DNA of 64,000 nt from NCBI RefSeq assembly GCF_002837055.1, contig NZ_PDKP01000001.1:421285-485284 (forward strand), written 5' to 3'. The notes below the pieces were generated by a model. That model was given only the letters and a program-made list of their open reading frames with translations. It was not told where the DNA came from and made no database searches. This document shows, piece by piece, positions 54,111-64,000 of this stretch. Each line of letters begins with the position of its first letter. Within the stretch, counting starts at the first letter, position 1. The stretch is from Lactobacillus apis (lineage in GTDB: Bacteria > Bacillota > Bacilli > Lactobacillales > Lactobacillaceae). Made by a program: the position numbers and the translations under genes.

Positions 54111-57100
54111 TTATTCCTCCTTTCCCAGTTTCTCTTTAATTTTGTTCATTAATTCTGTTTTACTCAAATTATCAATTTGATGGTACTTGTTTTCTTTTAG
54201 CATTGCATCAAAGAAGAAGATATCCCGATAGTCAGAGTATGTCAAAGCAGTGACTTGCTGGCCATATTTATAGGGATTGAGTTGAACCTTACCAGAGAGA
54301 ATTTGACTAGATGCATCTTTGATTAATTCTTCATCATATTTTAGAAGAAGTTCAATTTCTTCATCATTAAACGCGTTGCCACGAAAACTTAACGAACCAT
54401 CTTTCTTACTATTGATCCCAGCATAGATTTCCGAAGTAGTACCACCATTACTTAGTGCAGGATCGGCGTCTAAGATAACGGCCTGATCATAGTTAATAAG
54501 ACCGTTATACTTGAGCTTCGTTTTTCCATCTAAATTAGCTTGCTTAAGTTGTAAGTTATTGCCGTATAGATCTTTACCGTTTAAACGTTCAGTTTGTCTG
54601 GTAATGGTTTGGTAAAATGCTCCGAGTAATGACATCGGCTCTTTACCAGTAAAAAACTGCTGATTTCGCATTAGTACATCCATATACGAGACCATTTGCA
54701 GTGAAATTCCCTGATAAAACAGTCCTAAATTAAACTTTTTGGCGGAAGACTTATAGTCGATAACTTGGGCAATGTACTCGTTTTGATCACTAACCTTTGC
54801 CAAATCGACCCGGTCCATTTTTCCTCGTAAATTGACATAATGCTTCCCATCTAGATTTGGCACTAATAAGTCTAGTCCAGGTACTTTTTCACCAAAGCCA
54901 AAGCTAAGTTCAGAGTACTTTGCTCTTAATGGAGTCTTTTTAACTGCGCGATGCCAATTAACAGCCACATTAGTAGTGGTTTGATCGAGACACTTAAAGA
55001 GGAACACATTAAATGGATCATTACGAAGTTGTTTATATTTTGCTTCGCTCTTCATTTTTTCGCGAGCAACTTCAAGCAATTGATTCAGCTTCAGATCATC
55101 AATTTCGGCCAAATCAAGCTTTTCCTTATTCAGCTCTTTCACTAAACGATCAAAGGTTTCATGGAAATAATTTCCGGCTTGGATTACATCAAATTCATTA
55201 TCAAATCGTTTGCGTAAACGAAGGCCATAATTTAAAAAGTACTCATAAGAATTTTCATAAAACGTTTCTAGTTGCGAAACGGAGGAGTTTAGGTTTTCTC
55301 CGTATAATTGCTGAGCAAGCTCTGCACCGATATCTTGTGGGTGATTGTCAAACTGACTTGCGTCAAGCACCATTTTAGTCTTTTTAGGGATGCGCTCCTT
55401 AGTCAGTTCAAATAAGTGCTCAATATTAACTTCCGGATGTGCCTGCTTTAGGTATGTTAAATACCCAAGACTAGCTTGCGGATTGGTTAAAAAAGACAAG
55501 AGATCATTTAGCTTTTCTGGAAGATTATGTTGAGCAAATTCAACTCTTTCCTTTTCTTCAGCCTTTTTTTTATTAGCTGCTTCTTGCACGCTGGTATCGA
55601 CACCTGCGACACGTTTAAGTCGTTCATAATAAATAGAAGGTTGAACCGACTCATTCTCTGCGTTTACTACAGAGAATGAAACATAGGTCATATCACTACC
55701 AAGCGCCAGTAGCAGACCAAATTGATAATTTTGGTCAAGGTTACTGGTTTGTTGCTGGTCTTCAATATAAGAATCTTCCTTAAATGCACCACTGTTAGTT
55801 AAAGTTTGTAAATTTTCAGAGCTCAAAAAGCCTGGTACATTTTGAATCTTAGGCAAACCTGTATTGGTGGCGCCCATGATAAAGACTTGCTTGTATCCAC
55901 TGAGCTGAACAATTCCCGTTTCAGAAATATTGACAGCATCCAGTGTAGAAGGAATCTGGGCAAATGTTGCTTCTTTGAAGCCATTGATTAGTACATTGAA
56001 GAAACTGTCAAGCTCAAACTCATCTGGATTGATTAATAGATAGTCATGAAGTAGCGTAATTAATAAATCCCAAACTTGTTCTGATTGCCTTGCTTGTTGA
56101 AGGTCACCGTCTTCTTGGGCATCTTGGCGCCACTTTTCTAGTACTGCTGGCACATGATTGTTAACTAAAAAGTTGAAGAAAATGGTGATTGCCTTTTGCG
56201 TGTCTGTTTCTTCCGTTAGTTTTTTTAATAAAGAAGTAATCTTCTTAACAAAAAAGTCCTTTAATTTTTCAATTTTGGCAACTTCATCTGGAACTCTGTC
56301 TAGTCGAATAACTTCAGCAGCAATATAATCTGTAAAATCGCGTTTCCACAAGTTATGGTTAATGCCGTGGGCTAAAACAAAATTTTCGAGCTCATCAACG
56401 TCATGAATGAATGAAGTTTCATCCTTATACCAATCCGGAATAATTAAGTGTGTCTTCATAATCGCAAGCATATTTTGTGTTTGAAGTGGCCTAGTTAACA
56501 GCTGAGCGATATTCTCAATTAAAACAACTAAGGGATGATATTTCATTTCCTGTTGTAAATCGTTAAAAAATGGAATGTCATTTTGCCGTAAAATTGGCGA
56601 AAGATAGGTTTCGTATTCATGCAGATTAGGCGCAAGCACTAAAAAATCGCGGTAGCGATAATTATTAAGCGCCACCTGCTGGTAAATAGTTCGAGCAACA
56701 AAATATGCTTCAGCATACCGGTTGTCGGCACGAATTAGCTGGATATTATTTAATTTTCCTACTTCAGGGACGGTACCAGTCCAAAATGAGTTAAGTAGCT
56801 CTCGGTTAGTTGGCGCTGCCGAGGGTTTAGTAGTTTCAACCTGATAATTTAGTTCGTTTACTTCGATATATTTAACCAATTGGTTAATCGTTCTTTGAAT
56901 GACATAGTCATAATCACCGGGTTCTGCTTTAGCGTCAAGCTCACCGGTTTTTGTTTTAAAAGCCAGAGTTACACTATTTGCATGCTTCATCAATAATTTG
57001 ACAGTCAAACATTCCTGCAAGGAAAAGTGTGAAAAATCGCTAAAGTAAAAGTCAGTCTTACTCAAATCAATCCCACTAGCCAGAAATTCATTTAGCTGTA

Positions 57101-57647
57101 ACTGAATTTCGTTAGAAGTTGAAAACTTATCTTTAATGGTGTCAATGAAAGCTTCATAAAGAATTTTCAAATCAGCCACTTTGTTTTTAGTTTCAAGGTC
57201 TAACTTATCTTGATCAAAGTCATCTAAGTCTAGATTACCTTCTCTAACTTGCAAAATAGTACTGTAAAGCTGCTTAACTAGGCCAGGACTAACATTGACA
57301 TTTTTGAAGAGGTGGAGCTGATCACGTTTTTGTTCAATGACTTTAGCTAAAATCATTGCTGCCGCAGTGTTGTCAAGCTGGGTGGGCATTACCTGCTTTG
57401 AATCCTTTAGGAAAAACCACGCAAGTCGTGAAAAAGATAACACTTGCAAGTTCTTAACTGATTGCTCAGTATTGCCTTGACTAATAGCAAGCCTATTTAT
57501 TGCTCTGATTTCTGTGGTAAACTTAATGTGATTGGGAACAATGACAAAAGTTTGTTGCTTTGGAAATTTTTGATAATTTTCAACTGCTGCTTGTAAAACT
57601 TTTTCCTGCATTGGATCGGTTTGACGACCGACTAGAATTTTAATCAT
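54111..57647 (-). CDS. rexB: RexB (AddB-like) nuclease subunit
   Basis: This 1178-aa protein is the RexB subunit found in lactobacilli and streptococci. The first motif is [16 protein letters not shown], not the GRAGSGKT Walker A of Bacillus AddB, so it is not a helicase. The C-terminal nuclease motif [11 protein letters not shown] is kept. AddB binds an Fe-S cluster with cysteines around the nuclease; the C-terminal tail here ([22 protein letters not shown]) has none. The stop directly abuts rexA (no gap). A divergent 77-bp region separates it from mvk. Confidence 0.95.
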   Translation of the reverse strand: MIKILVGRQTDPMQEKVLQAAVENYQKFPKQQTFVIVPNHIKFTTEIRAINRLAISQGNTEQSVKNLQVLSFSRLAWFFLKDSKQVMPTQLDNTAAAMILAKVIEQKRDQLHLFKNVNVSPGLVKQLYSTILQVREGNLDLDDFDQDKLDLETKNKVADLKILYEAFIDTIKDKFSTSNEIQLQLNEFLASGIDLSKTDFYFSDFSHFSLQECLTVKLLMKHANSVTLAFKTKTGELDAKAEPGDYDYVIQRTINQLVKYIEVNELNYQVETTKPSAAPTNRELLNSFWTGTVPEVGKLNNIQLIRADNRYAEAYFVARTIYQQVALNNYRYRDFLVLAPNLHEYETYLSPILRQNDIPFFNDLQQEMKYHPLVVLIENIAQLLTRPLQTQNMLAIMKTHLIIPDWYKDETSFIHDVDELENFVLAHGINHNLWKRDFTDYIAAEVIRLDRVPDEVAKIEKLKDFFVKKITSLLKKLTEETDTQKAITIFFNFLVNNHVPAVLEKWRQDAQEDGDLQQARQSEQVWDLLITLLHDYLLINPDEFELDSFFNVLINGFKEATFAQIPSTLDAVNISETGIVQLSGYKQVFIMGATNTGLPKIQNVPGFLSSENLQTLTNSGAFKEDSYIEDQQQTSNLDQNYQFGLLLALGSDMTYVSFSVVNAENESVQPSIYYERLKRVAGVDTSVQEAANKKKAEEKERVEFAQHNLPEKLNDLLSFLTNPQASLGYLTYLKQAHPEVNIEHLFELTKERIPKKTKMVLDASQFDNHPQDIGAELAQQLYGENLNSSVSQLETFYENSYEYFLNYGLRLRKRFDNEFDVIQAGNYFHETFDRLVKELNKEKLDLAEIDDLKLNQLLEVAREKMKSEAKYKQLRNDPFNVFLFKCLDQTTTNVAVNWHRAVKKTPLRAKYSELSFGFGEKVPGLDLLVPNLDGKHYVNLRGKMDRVDLAKVSDQNEYIAQVIDYKSSAKKFNLGLFYQGISLQMVSYMDVLMRNQQFFTGKEPMSLLGAFYQTITRQTERLNGKDLYGNNLQLKQANLDGKTKLKYNGLINYDQAVILDADPALSNGGTTSEIYAGINSKKDGSLSFRGNAFNDEEIELLLKYDEELIKDASSQILSGKVQLNPYKYGQQVTALTYSDYRDIFFFDAMLKENKYHQIDNLSKTELMNKIKEKLGKEE

Positions 57648-57724
57648 TTGTTCTCTTCTCCTTTGCTACATATTTTAGCATAGGAGCTAAACTTTTTTCA
57701 CAAACATTAAGGATCTTAAATAAA

Positions 57725-58633
57725 ATGAAATCGAGTTATTTAGCGCACGGAAAAGTGATTTTGATTGGTGAACATTCAGTGGTTTATGGTTATAATGCCC
57801 TTGCCTTGCCAATCATGTCTTTACACATTAAAGCAACCGTAGAACCGGGCCCACAAATGTGGATGGATACTGCATCATATCATGGGCCTTTTTTTATGGC
57901 GCCAGATGAATACGATGGCTTGAAGTATGTCGTTAAAACGATGCTTACAAAAGCTAATAGTAGCGAAAATTTAAGGATAACTTATACAGGAGAAATTCCA
58001 ATCGAGCGTGGACTAGGCTCAAGTGCAACAGTTGCCCTTGCAACAACCAAGGCAATGAACGATTACTTTAATTTAAACTTGTCAAATGATGAAATAATTG
58101 AAGTTACGAATCATGCTGAAACAATTAATCATGGCAAAGCGTCAGGGTTGGATGCTGCGACTGTTAATTCTGATTACCTTGTCTTTTTTAATAAAAAGTC
58201 AGGTCCCAGTGTTTTGCGCGCCAAGTTAAATGCCACCCTTTTGATTATGGATACAGGGGAATTAGGTAGTACAAAAAAAGCTGTTGCTCAAGTTCAACAG
58301 CAAGTCCAGTCATCTCCTGTAGCTAGTGAAAAGATTAAATGTTTGGGTCAATTGGCCGATGATACAAAACAAGCTTGGGTTAATCAAGACCGCGTTAGTG
58401 TTGGCAAAATCTTTAATGAAGCTGAAGAAATACTAGATTCTTTTGGCCTTGCCACGATTAAAATTAAACAGTTACAACAACTTGCTCTTGAAAATGGAGC
58501 CTTGGGTTTTAAGCTGTCCGGAAGTGGTTTAGGTGGAATCGTCATTGTACTTTGCGACAACATTGAAGTAGCTAAGTCAATTGCTAAAAAATGTCAAAAT
58601 GTTGCTGTTAATAGTTGGATCGAGGAAATTTAA
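57725..58633 (+). CDS. mvk: Mevalonate kinase
   Basis: This enzyme phosphorylates mevalonate in the mevalonate pathway to isoprenoids. The 302-aa GHMP kinase has YLAHGKVILIGEHSVVYGYNAL at the start, the ATP loop IERGLGSSATVALATTKA, GKASGLDAATVNSDY, and C-terminal GFKLSGSGLGGIVIVL. AAGGA lies about 11 bases before the ATG. It heads a run of four genes, and its TAA shares a base with the mvaD ATG. Confidence 0.95.
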   Translation: MKSSYLAHGKVILIGEHSVVYGYNALALPIMSLHIKATVEPGPQMWMDTASYHGPFFMAPDEYDGLKYVVKTMLTKANSSENLRITYTGEIPIERGLGSSATVALATTKAMNDYFNLNLSNDEIIEVTNHAETINHGKASGLDAATVNSDYLVFFNKKSGPSVLRAKLNATLLIMDTGELGSTKKAVAQVQQQVQSSPVASEKIKCLGQLADDTKQAWVNQDRVSVGKIFNEAEEILDSFGLATIKIKQLQQLALENGALGFKLSGSGLGGIVIVLCDNIEVAKSIAKKCQNVAVNSWIEEI

Positions 58634-59592
58634 TGGAAAAAACAGTTCGTGCACACACAAATATTGCTCTAATAAAATATTGGGGAAAAGAAGACCAGGC
58701 TATGCGCTTGCCTGCTATGTCGAGTATTTCAATGACACTAGATGAATTTTATACTGATACCAAAATTTCTGATAGTGAAAAAGACCGTTTCATTTTAAAT
58801 GGTACTGAGCAAACTGGTAAAAGTGCCCAGCGCGTTTTTTCGTATCTTAGATTTTTACAAGAAAGATTTGGTTTAAGTGGACACTTGCAAGTTGAATCTA
58901 CCAATCATGTTCCAACTGCAGCTGGTCTTGCCTCTTCTAGTTCAGCGTTTGCTGCTTTAGCAGGTGCATTTAGCTCGTACTATGATCTGCAAATTAACCG
59001 TCAAGAACTTTCATGTTTGGCAAGAATGGGGTCAGGCTCGGCATGCCGTTCAGTGTTTGGTGGTTTTGCGATGTGGCAGAAAGGAAATAGCGATTTGACC
59101 TCTTATGCATATGCAATAAATGAACAACCTGAAATGGACTTACATTTATTAGCGGTTGAACTTAATCCTAACCCAAAAGAATTGTCCTCGACCAACGGGA
59201 TGCAGCTGGCCAAAACTTCCCCCTTTTTCCAGCCTTGGCTAGAACGTAACCAAGCCGAAGTAGATAAAATGATTGAAGCAATTGAGCAAAACGACTTTAC
59301 GGCTTTGGGTCAATTAGCCGAATTGAATGCTAATGAAATGCATGCTGTTAACTTAACAGCTCAACCAGGATTCACCTATTTTGAGCCAGATACGATTAGA
59401 GCAATCAAACTTGTTGAGCAGCTGCGAAGTGAAGGAATAGAATGCTACTATACAATCGACGCTGGTCCAAATGTAAAAGTTATGACTCGGTTAAAAAATG
59501 TAAAAGAAATTACTAAGCGTTTCATATCAGAATTTGACAATGTTAAGATAGTAAATGCAAGTTTTGGTCCAGGTATCAAATATTTGGATTAA
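58633..59592 (+). CDS. mvaD: Diphosphomevalonate decarboxylase
   Basis: This enzyme makes isopentenyl diphosphate from mevalonate diphosphate. The 319-aa GHMP protein has AHTNIALIKYWGKEDQAMRLPA at the start (substrate-binding), STNHVPTAAGLASSSSAFAALAGAF and GSGSACRSVFGGF. I chose ATG 58633, which forms TAATG with the mvk stop and has GAGGAAA upstream; an in-frame ATG at 58615 lies inside mvk. The lower mevalonate pathway is otherwise complete here. Confidence 0.96.
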   Translation: MEKTVRAHTNIALIKYWGKEDQAMRLPAMSSISMTLDEFYTDTKISDSEKDRFILNGTEQTGKSAQRVFSYLRFLQERFGLSGHLQVESTNHVPTAAGLASSSSAFAALAGAFSSYYDLQINRQELSCLARMGSGSACRSVFGGFAMWQKGNSDLTSYAYAINEQPEMDLHLLAVELNPNPKELSSTNGMQLAKTSPFFQPWLERNQAEVDKMIEAIEQNDFTALGQLAELNANEMHAVNLTAQPGFTYFEPDTIRAIKLVEQLRSEGIECYYTIDAGPNVKVMTRLKNVKEITKRFISEFDNVKIVNASFGPGIKYLD

Positions 59593-59626
59593 TAATGTAT
59601 TTAAATTGGTTAGGAGATTAAATTCT

Positions 59627-60709
59627 TTGATAACAGAACAAGCGCCCGGTAAGTTATACATCGCCGGTGAATATGCAGTTTTAGAACAGGATTGTCCCGC
59701 AATTTTGGTCGCAGTTAATCAATTTATCCGGGTTTCGATTACTAAATCTAAGTCATCTACTGGTTCGATTCATTCCAAACAATATTCGCAGGATTCAATT
59801 CACTGGGTACGACGTGGTGCCCAAATGGTGATTGACAACCGTGATAATCCTTTTGAATATATTTTGTCGGCAATTAACTTAACTGAACGTTTTTGCCTCG
59901 AACAACATATCAAATTACGAGTATATGATTTGCACGTCAATTCTGATCTTGACTCAGCTGACGGAAAAAAATATGGTCTAGGTTCTAGTGCGGCAGTCAC
60001 AGTAGCCACGGTTAAAGCGATTCTACGTTTTTATAACGTGCCTTTTAGTAACGAACTAGTTTATAAACTGTCCGCTATTTCCCACTACTCTGTTCAAGGA
60101 AACGGCTCTGCAGGAGATATTGCTGCGAGTGTTTATGGTGGCTGGATTGCCTATCAAACATTTGATAAAAAATGGCTGAAACGCGAATTAACACAAAAGT
60201 CACTTTCCGAAGTTGTTGATGAAGCATGGCCAGGGCTAAAAATTCAATTATTGACCCCTCCTGAAGGGATGAACTTATTGATTGGATGGAGTCAAAAACC
60301 TGCATCAACTTCACGCCTAGTTGATGAAACTAATGCCAATAAAGCAGCATTAAATGTCGAATATAAACAATTTTTACAACAATCGCGAAAATGCGTATTA
60401 CGCATGATTGATGGCTTTGAACAAGGCAATATTGACCTAATAAAGATGCAAATTCGGGAAAACAGGAAACTTTTACAGCACTTTGCTCAAATAAATCAAA
60501 TTGCAATTGAGATTCCCCGTTTGTCAAAATTGATCAATATTGCTGAGTCATTTGGTGGTGCGGCAAAAACATCAGGTGCGGGTAACGGAGATTGTGGCAT
60601 CGTTATAACCGATGAACAAACTAATGTTAATGAGCTTGAACAGCAATGGCGTAAAAACAATGTTTTACCCCTTGACCTTCACGTTCATCAAGTAAAGCTA
60701 ATGCAGTAA
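59627..60709 (+). CDS. Phosphomevalonate kinase
   Basis: This enzyme makes mevalonate diphosphate from mevalonate phosphate. The 360-aa GHMP kinase has EQAPGKLYIAGEYAVLEQDCPAIL at the start, KYGLGSSAAVTVATVKA as ATP loop and AKTSGAGNGDCGIVI near the C-terminus. I chose TTG 59627 with TAGGAGA upstream (59611-59617) because translation then starts LITEQAPGK, like the family; the open frame reaches back to 59555 within mvaD. It is followed by fni after 8 bp. Confidence 0.93.
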   Translation: MITEQAPGKLYIAGEYAVLEQDCPAILVAVNQFIRVSITKSKSSTGSIHSKQYSQDSIHWVRRGAQMVIDNRDNPFEYILSAINLTERFCLEQHIKLRVYDLHVNSDLDSADGKKYGLGSSAAVTVATVKAILRFYNVPFSNELVYKLSAISHYSVQGNGSAGDIAASVYGGWIAYQTFDKKWLKRELTQKSLSEVVDEAWPGLKIQLLTPPEGMNLLIGWSQKPASTSRLVDETNANKAALNVEYKQFLQQSRKCVLRMIDGFEQGNIDLIKMQIRENRKLLQHFAQINQIAIEIPRLSKLINIAESFGGAAKTSGAGNGDCGIVITDEQTNVNELEQQWRKNNVLPLDLHVHQVKLMQ

Positions 60710-60717
60710 GAAGAAAA

Positions 60718-61734
60718 ATGTCAATTAGATCAAAACGTAAGGAAGAACACCTTTCTTTAGCAAACCAATTTTATGAACCGAATAAGCCAAATAGCTTTGA
60801 CCAAATGGGACTTTTACGACCTGCTTTGCCAGAAGCAAAAGTTGACTTAAGTTCGATTAAAACAACTATGTTTGGCAAAAATGTCAATGCGCCCTTTTTT
60901 ATTAACGCAATGACCGGTGGTTCTGCAAAATCATTCTCTATTAACCAAGCATTTGGTAAAATTGCTCAGAAAGCTAAAATAGGTCTTGCATTGGGCTCTG
61001 CAAGTATCTTAGTTAAAGAAGCTGAACAACTTGACAGCTTTTTGATTGCACGTAAAAAAAATCCTGATGGTGTCATAATTGCAAACGTGAATGCGAAGAC
61101 TGAGGCTATGGATGCTCAAAAAGTTGTTCATGAACTTAATGCTGATGCTTTACAGATTCATTTGAATACAGTTCAGGAAATTGCTATGCCTGAAGGCGAT
61201 CGCGATTTTTTGTGGCTAGATAACTTAATTGAATTACGTCAAAATGTGACCGTTCCGATAATTATAAAAGAAGTCGGCTGCGGTTTAGACCAAGCGACAA
61301 TTCATTTACTAAAAAATGAAGGCTTTGACCTATTTGATATTGCTGGCAGTGGCGGAACAAATTTTGCTAAGATTGAAAATGCACGAAACCAAAATGACCT
61401 TTCTTATCTTGAAACGATTGGATTGCCAACTGTTGTTTCTGCCTTAATGGCGGCTGAAGAAAAGGTTACCTTTATCGTGTCCGGTGGTGTTCGTAATCCA
61501 TTAGATATTTTTAAAGGTTTATGCTTGGGAGGAAAATACGTCGGTATTTCCAATGTCTTTTTGCAGACATATCAGGATCAAGGCGAAGATGCATTACTAC
61601 AAATGATTTTGGCGTGGCAAAAAGAATTAGCTAGTTTGTTAGCTATTTACGGTCAAAATGATTTAACAAATTTAAGTAAAATCAAACATTACTTCGACCT
61701 GCCCTTGAAGAACTTAATTGATCAATTGAGTTAA
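60718..61734 (+). CDS. fni: Type 2 isopentenyl-diphosphate delta-isomerase
   Basis: This FMN enzyme interconverts IPP and DMAPP. The 338-aa TIM-barrel protein has RKEEHLSLANQF, PFFINAMTGGS, AGSGGTNFAKIENAR, FIVSGGVRNPLDIFKGLCLGG (FMN and phosphate sites). It ends the four-gene operon, which holds the lower mevalonate pathway from mevalonate to both C5 units. A terminator follows. Confidence 0.96.
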   Translation: MSIRSKRKEEHLSLANQFYEPNKPNSFDQMGLLRPALPEAKVDLSSIKTTMFGKNVNAPFFINAMTGGSAKSFSINQAFGKIAQKAKIGLALGSASILVKEAEQLDSFLIARKKNPDGVIIANVNAKTEAMDAQKVVHELNADALQIHLNTVQEIAMPEGDRDFLWLDNLIELRQNVTVPIIIKEVGCGLDQATIHLLKNEGFDLFDIAGSGGTNFAKIENARNQNDLSYLETIGLPTVVSALMAAEEKVTFIVSGGVRNPLDIFKGLCLGGKYVGISNVFLQTYQDQGEDALLQMILAWQKELASLLAIYGQNDLTNLSKIKHYFDLPLKNLIDQLS

Positions 61735-61749
61735 TTTTACATAATTAAA

Positions 61750-61787
61750 AATATGCAAAGTAAAATTTTACTTTGCATATTTTTTTT
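61750..61787. terminator. Bidirectional terminator between fni and HAD gene
   Basis: A 32-bp perfect palindrome: AATATGCAAAGTAAAA (61750-61765) pairs with TTTTACTTTGCATATT (61766-61781), followed by a T run to 61787. Because it is symmetric, both convergent genes can use it. Confidence 0.9.
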
Positions 61788-61790
61788 GTC

Positions 61791-62579
61791 TTAATTTAAT
61801 AGATGCCATATTTCTTTTTGAACGGCACTTTCATTACTTGATCCGATCACTTGGTCTGCTGCACTTTTGGCAACTGGTAAAGCGGTGGAGGTAACAAAGC
61901 TCCGGCCAACATATTTTAGCATCCCAACGTCATTACCACTATCGCCAAACGCAACCATTTCACGTGAGCTAATATGGAATTTTTTGCTTAAGTATTCTAG
62001 ACCAACCGCTTTGTTCATTCCTTTAGTTGACATGTCAATAGAGGTAGATGAACCAGAGACAAAGCCAATTTGCGGATAATCGCGTTGAAGTTTACTTAGT
62101 AACTTTGGCATTCTGTCTTCTGGAACATCTAATGTTACCTTGAAAATCTGATCGTCTAAATGGTTAAAGTCCTCGACAATACGCAGCTTTTGGTAGTACT
62201 TTTTAAGCTCTTCTGCATAGCGCTGACCATCTTTTTCTAAAACATATGCACTTGCAAGACCAGAAACAGTGACCTTTTCATCTGAGTATGTCTGAACAAT
62301 TTCCAAAATGGTTTGAAAATCTTCATCGGATAAGCTGTCAACATGAAGAACTTGTCTTCCCTTAGCAACCAGTGCCCCATTTTCTGCAATAAAATACATT
62401 TGCTGAGCTGTTTTAGGAAAACGAGAATAAATATTCTCATATTGATTTCCACTGGCAATTACAAACTTAATTCCCTGTTCCTGCATTAAAGCAAACTCGC
62501 GCAAAAATAGTTCTTCATCATAGGTTTTTTCATCGGTTAACCATGTACCGTCCATATCAGTGGCAATTAATTTAATCAT
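61791..62579 (-). CDS. HAD-superfamily Cof-type phosphatase
   Basis: This 262-aa protein has the HAD motif I in IATDMDGTWL (D8, D10), FVIASGNQYENI (motif II region), the C2-type cap domain and C-terminal KAVGLEYLSKKFHI and VAFGDSGNDVGML (motif IV with GDxxND). It matches the Cof-type, sugar phosphate or FMN-phosphatase group; the substrate is not readable. It is followed on the minus strand by no other gene before fni, and preceded by rsmF. Confidence 0.9.
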   Translation of the reverse strand: MIKLIATDMDGTWLTDEKTYDEELFLREFALMQEQGIKFVIASGNQYENIYSRFPKTAQQMYFIAENGALVAKGRQVLHVDSLSDEDFQTILEIVQTYSDEKVTVSGLASAYVLEKDGQRYAEELKKYYQKLRIVEDFNHLDDQIFKVTLDVPEDRMPKLLSKLQRDYPQIGFVSGSSTSIDMSTKGMNKAVGLEYLSKKFHISSREMVAFGDSGNDVGMLKYVGRSFVTSTALPVAKSAADQVIGSSNESAVQKEIWHLLN

Positions 62580-62598
62580 CTTTAATAGTTACTTTCTT

Positions 62599-63969
62599 TT
62601 ACTTTCGTAATCCCTTTGGATAAAAATTCTTTAAAACATTATTAGTTATTTTACCAAAACTGAACACGCAACTTTGGCAACTAACTAGCACAAAACCGTG
62701 TAAAGCTGATTCTAGGCGAATAGTTTCACCATGAATATACTTAGCATAATCTTCTTTAGTTAAATTTACTACCTGTTTTTGTTTTCTTTGTCCTAATACC
62801 AGCGCTAATTGATGACTCGGTTCAAAGCGCTTTTTCTTTAAAATTCCTAGCTCTAATCCGTTACTAATAATTTTAAAATGCATGTTGTCAGCCTCGATTG
62901 CAGGAAGATAAACATGATTTTGACTTACTAAACAAGATGCTGACCAGTTAGCAAGTTCTAAGGGTAAATTAAATGGTTTTAAAACTTCTGCAACTAATGC
63001 ATTTTCTGACCTCGCCAATTTGGCTTTGTTTTGATGAGCTTTTCGCTTTTTAACTTTTGTATTAGTACTTTTTTCTCGTTCAGCTAATTGTAATTTGGCA
63101 ACATACTGCCCTTCACCTAAATTATCGTTTGGCCAAAAGCGTAATGTCTCCTTTATAGCAGGATCATTATTGGCCCAGTCAGGACGTCCTGATTCAACAG
63201 CAGATGTACTTACGTTGATTGGGAGAATTTTAAAGCCAAATTGCTCAACTAACCAGGATACGATTTCTTCATCCTCTTCTGGCGAAAAAGTACAAGTTGA
63301 GTAAACCAATTCGCCACCAGGCTTAAGCATTTTTACTGCTTCGGTCAAAATATCCTGTTGTCTTTTTTGGCAAGTCATAACATAGTCTTGTGACCAATAA
63401 GAAATTGCTTCAGGACTTTTTCGAAACATCCCTTCCCCACTACACGGGGCATCGACAATGATTTTATCGAAAAAACGGGTAAATGACTGAACTAACTTTT
63501 CTGGGCTTGCAGAAGTTATTAGTGCATTAATTACACCCCAGCGCTCTAGGTTTTCTCTTAGGGCTTTGACGCGGGTGTTAGAAATTTCATTTGCAACAAG
63601 TAGTCCTTTACCCTTCAGCTGTTCAGCGATAAATGTGCTTTTCCCTCTAGGAGCAGCACATAAATCGAGTACTATATCTCCGGGGTGGATATCAGCAATC
63701 ATGGCAGGAAACATTGCTGCAGGGTCTTGAGAATAGACTAAGCCACTGATAGCTTCCGGGTCTTGACCATTAATCTGACCGTAGTATGCATTTTTAAGTC
63801 CAGGAATCGGTTGATCAAGAGAATAAGAGACTTCTCGCTGCCCTTTTAAAGTATTGATTCTAAATGCCTTTTTGGCGGGTTGGTTCATTGCATCAAATAA
63901 TTCTTGTGCTTGCTTTTGACCAAGTAATTTTTGATATTTAGAAATAAATTCAGTTGGTAAATTAAGCAT
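62599..63969 (-). CDS. rsmF: RsmF-like 16S rRNA m5C methyltransferase
   Basis: This 456-aa NOL1/NOP2/Sun-family enzyme has LDLCAAPRGKSTFIAEQL (SAM site), DKIIVDAPCSGEGMF (motif IV) and GGELVYSTCTFSPEEDEEIV (catalytic Cys in motif VI). It carries a C-terminal RNA-binding region of about 160 residues, as in RsmF-type enzymes. The N-terminal region starts LPTEFISKYQKLL. It probably makes m5C in 16S rRNA; the exact site cannot be told. AAAGGA upstream of ATG 63969 supports the start. Confidence 0.93.
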   Translation of the reverse strand: MLNLPTEFISKYQKLLGQKQAQELFDAMNQPAKKAFRINTLKGQREVSYSLDQPIPGLKNAYYGQINGQDPEAISGLVYSQDPAAMFPAMIADIHPGDIVLDLCAAPRGKSTFIAEQLKGKGLLVANEISNTRVKALRENLERWGVINALITSASPEKLVQSFTRFFDKIIVDAPCSGEGMFRKSPEAISYWSQDYVMTCQKRQQDILTEAVKMLKPGGELVYSTCTFSPEEDEEIVSWLVEQFGFKILPINVSTSAVESGRPDWANNDPAIKETLRFWPNDNLGEGQYVAKLQLAEREKSTNTKVKKRKAHQNKAKLARSENALVAEVLKPFNLPLELANWSASCLVSQNHVYLPAIEADNMHFKIISNGLELGILKKKRFEPSHQLALVLGQRKQKQVVNLTKEDYAKYIHGETIRLESALHGFVLVSCQSCVFSFGKITNNVLKNFYPKGLRK

Positions 63970-64000
63970 GTGTGTTTTCCTTTCGCCAACATAAAAAGAT

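Noticed and set aside
1-64000. CRISPR arrays, tRNA genes, IS elements and prophage
   Set aside because: No regularly spaced direct repeats, no tRNA cloverleaf sequence, and no transposase or phage structural gene was seen; the recombinases are Xer-type housekeeping enzymes.

Overview
The window is a low-GC, densely coded Gram-positive chromosome segment. It reads as a Lactobacillus (sensu stricto, acidophilus/delbrueckii-like) genome. The evidence is gene content and order: lacX-like epimerase after hslVU, a mevalonate pathway operon, RexAB instead of canonical AddAB, a Bacillus-type RNase P RNA, and the Bacillus-like blocks rbgA-rnhB-dprA-topA-trmFO-xerC-hslVU, lspA-rluD-carAB and dinG-ypmB-asnS-dnaD-nth-pbp1A-recU-ypsA-gpsB-rnpB. 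The species cannot be fixed from the sequence alone.

Layout. 1-638: 3'-truncated hemolysin III/PAQR membrane protein (minus strand). 0.7-6.6 kb: degV, yozE-like, rbgA, rnhB, dprA, topA. 6.6-8.0 kb: a small accessory insert (a 52-aa ORF plus a YolD-family gene behind a LexA-box-like palindrome, then a lone membrane-anchored protein) that splits the usual topA-trmFO junction. 8.2-13.3 kb: trmFO-xerC-hslV-hslU-epimerase. 13.5-22.3 kb: an MFS exporter, plsY, parE-parC, a LysR regulator and ppaC. 22.3-25.5 kb: an XRE regulator, a 1.7-kb gene-free AT-rich stretch carrying a near-perfect Firmicutes-type dif site, and a XerS-like tyrosine recombinase. 25.5-29.6 kb: Nudix, second degV, marR, rqcH. 29.6-36.9 kb: fhs-lspA-rluD-carA-carB on the minus strand. 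37.1-44.4 kb: small membrane protein, metallophosphoesterase, rlmL-like methyltransferase, rnpB, gpsB, ypsA, and divergent recU-pbp1A. 44.5-57.6 kb: nth, dnaD, asnS, ypmB-like, dinG, rexA, rexB. 57.7-61.7 kb: mvk-mvaD-pmk-fni, the lower mevalonate pathway to IPP/DMAPP. 61.8-64 kb: a HAD phosphatase and rsmF.

The dif site, the recombinases and the switch of dominant gene strand (plus before about 22.3 kb, mostly minus after it) mark this as the replication terminus region; decatenation (ParCE) and dimer resolution (Xer/dif) genes lie close together.

The most unusual feature is the carA-carB pair. Both reading frames are full length and uninterrupted and sit at the ancestral lspA-rluD locus. 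The small subunit has lost the glutaminase Cys and His. Both halves of the large subunit have lost the Mg-ATP ligands and the glycine-rich ATP loops. This looks like a retained pseudoenzyme complex, not a carbamoyl phosphate synthetase. Two DNA repair proteins (Nth and RexB) also lack the Fe-S cluster cysteines of their families, fitting a low-iron lifestyle.
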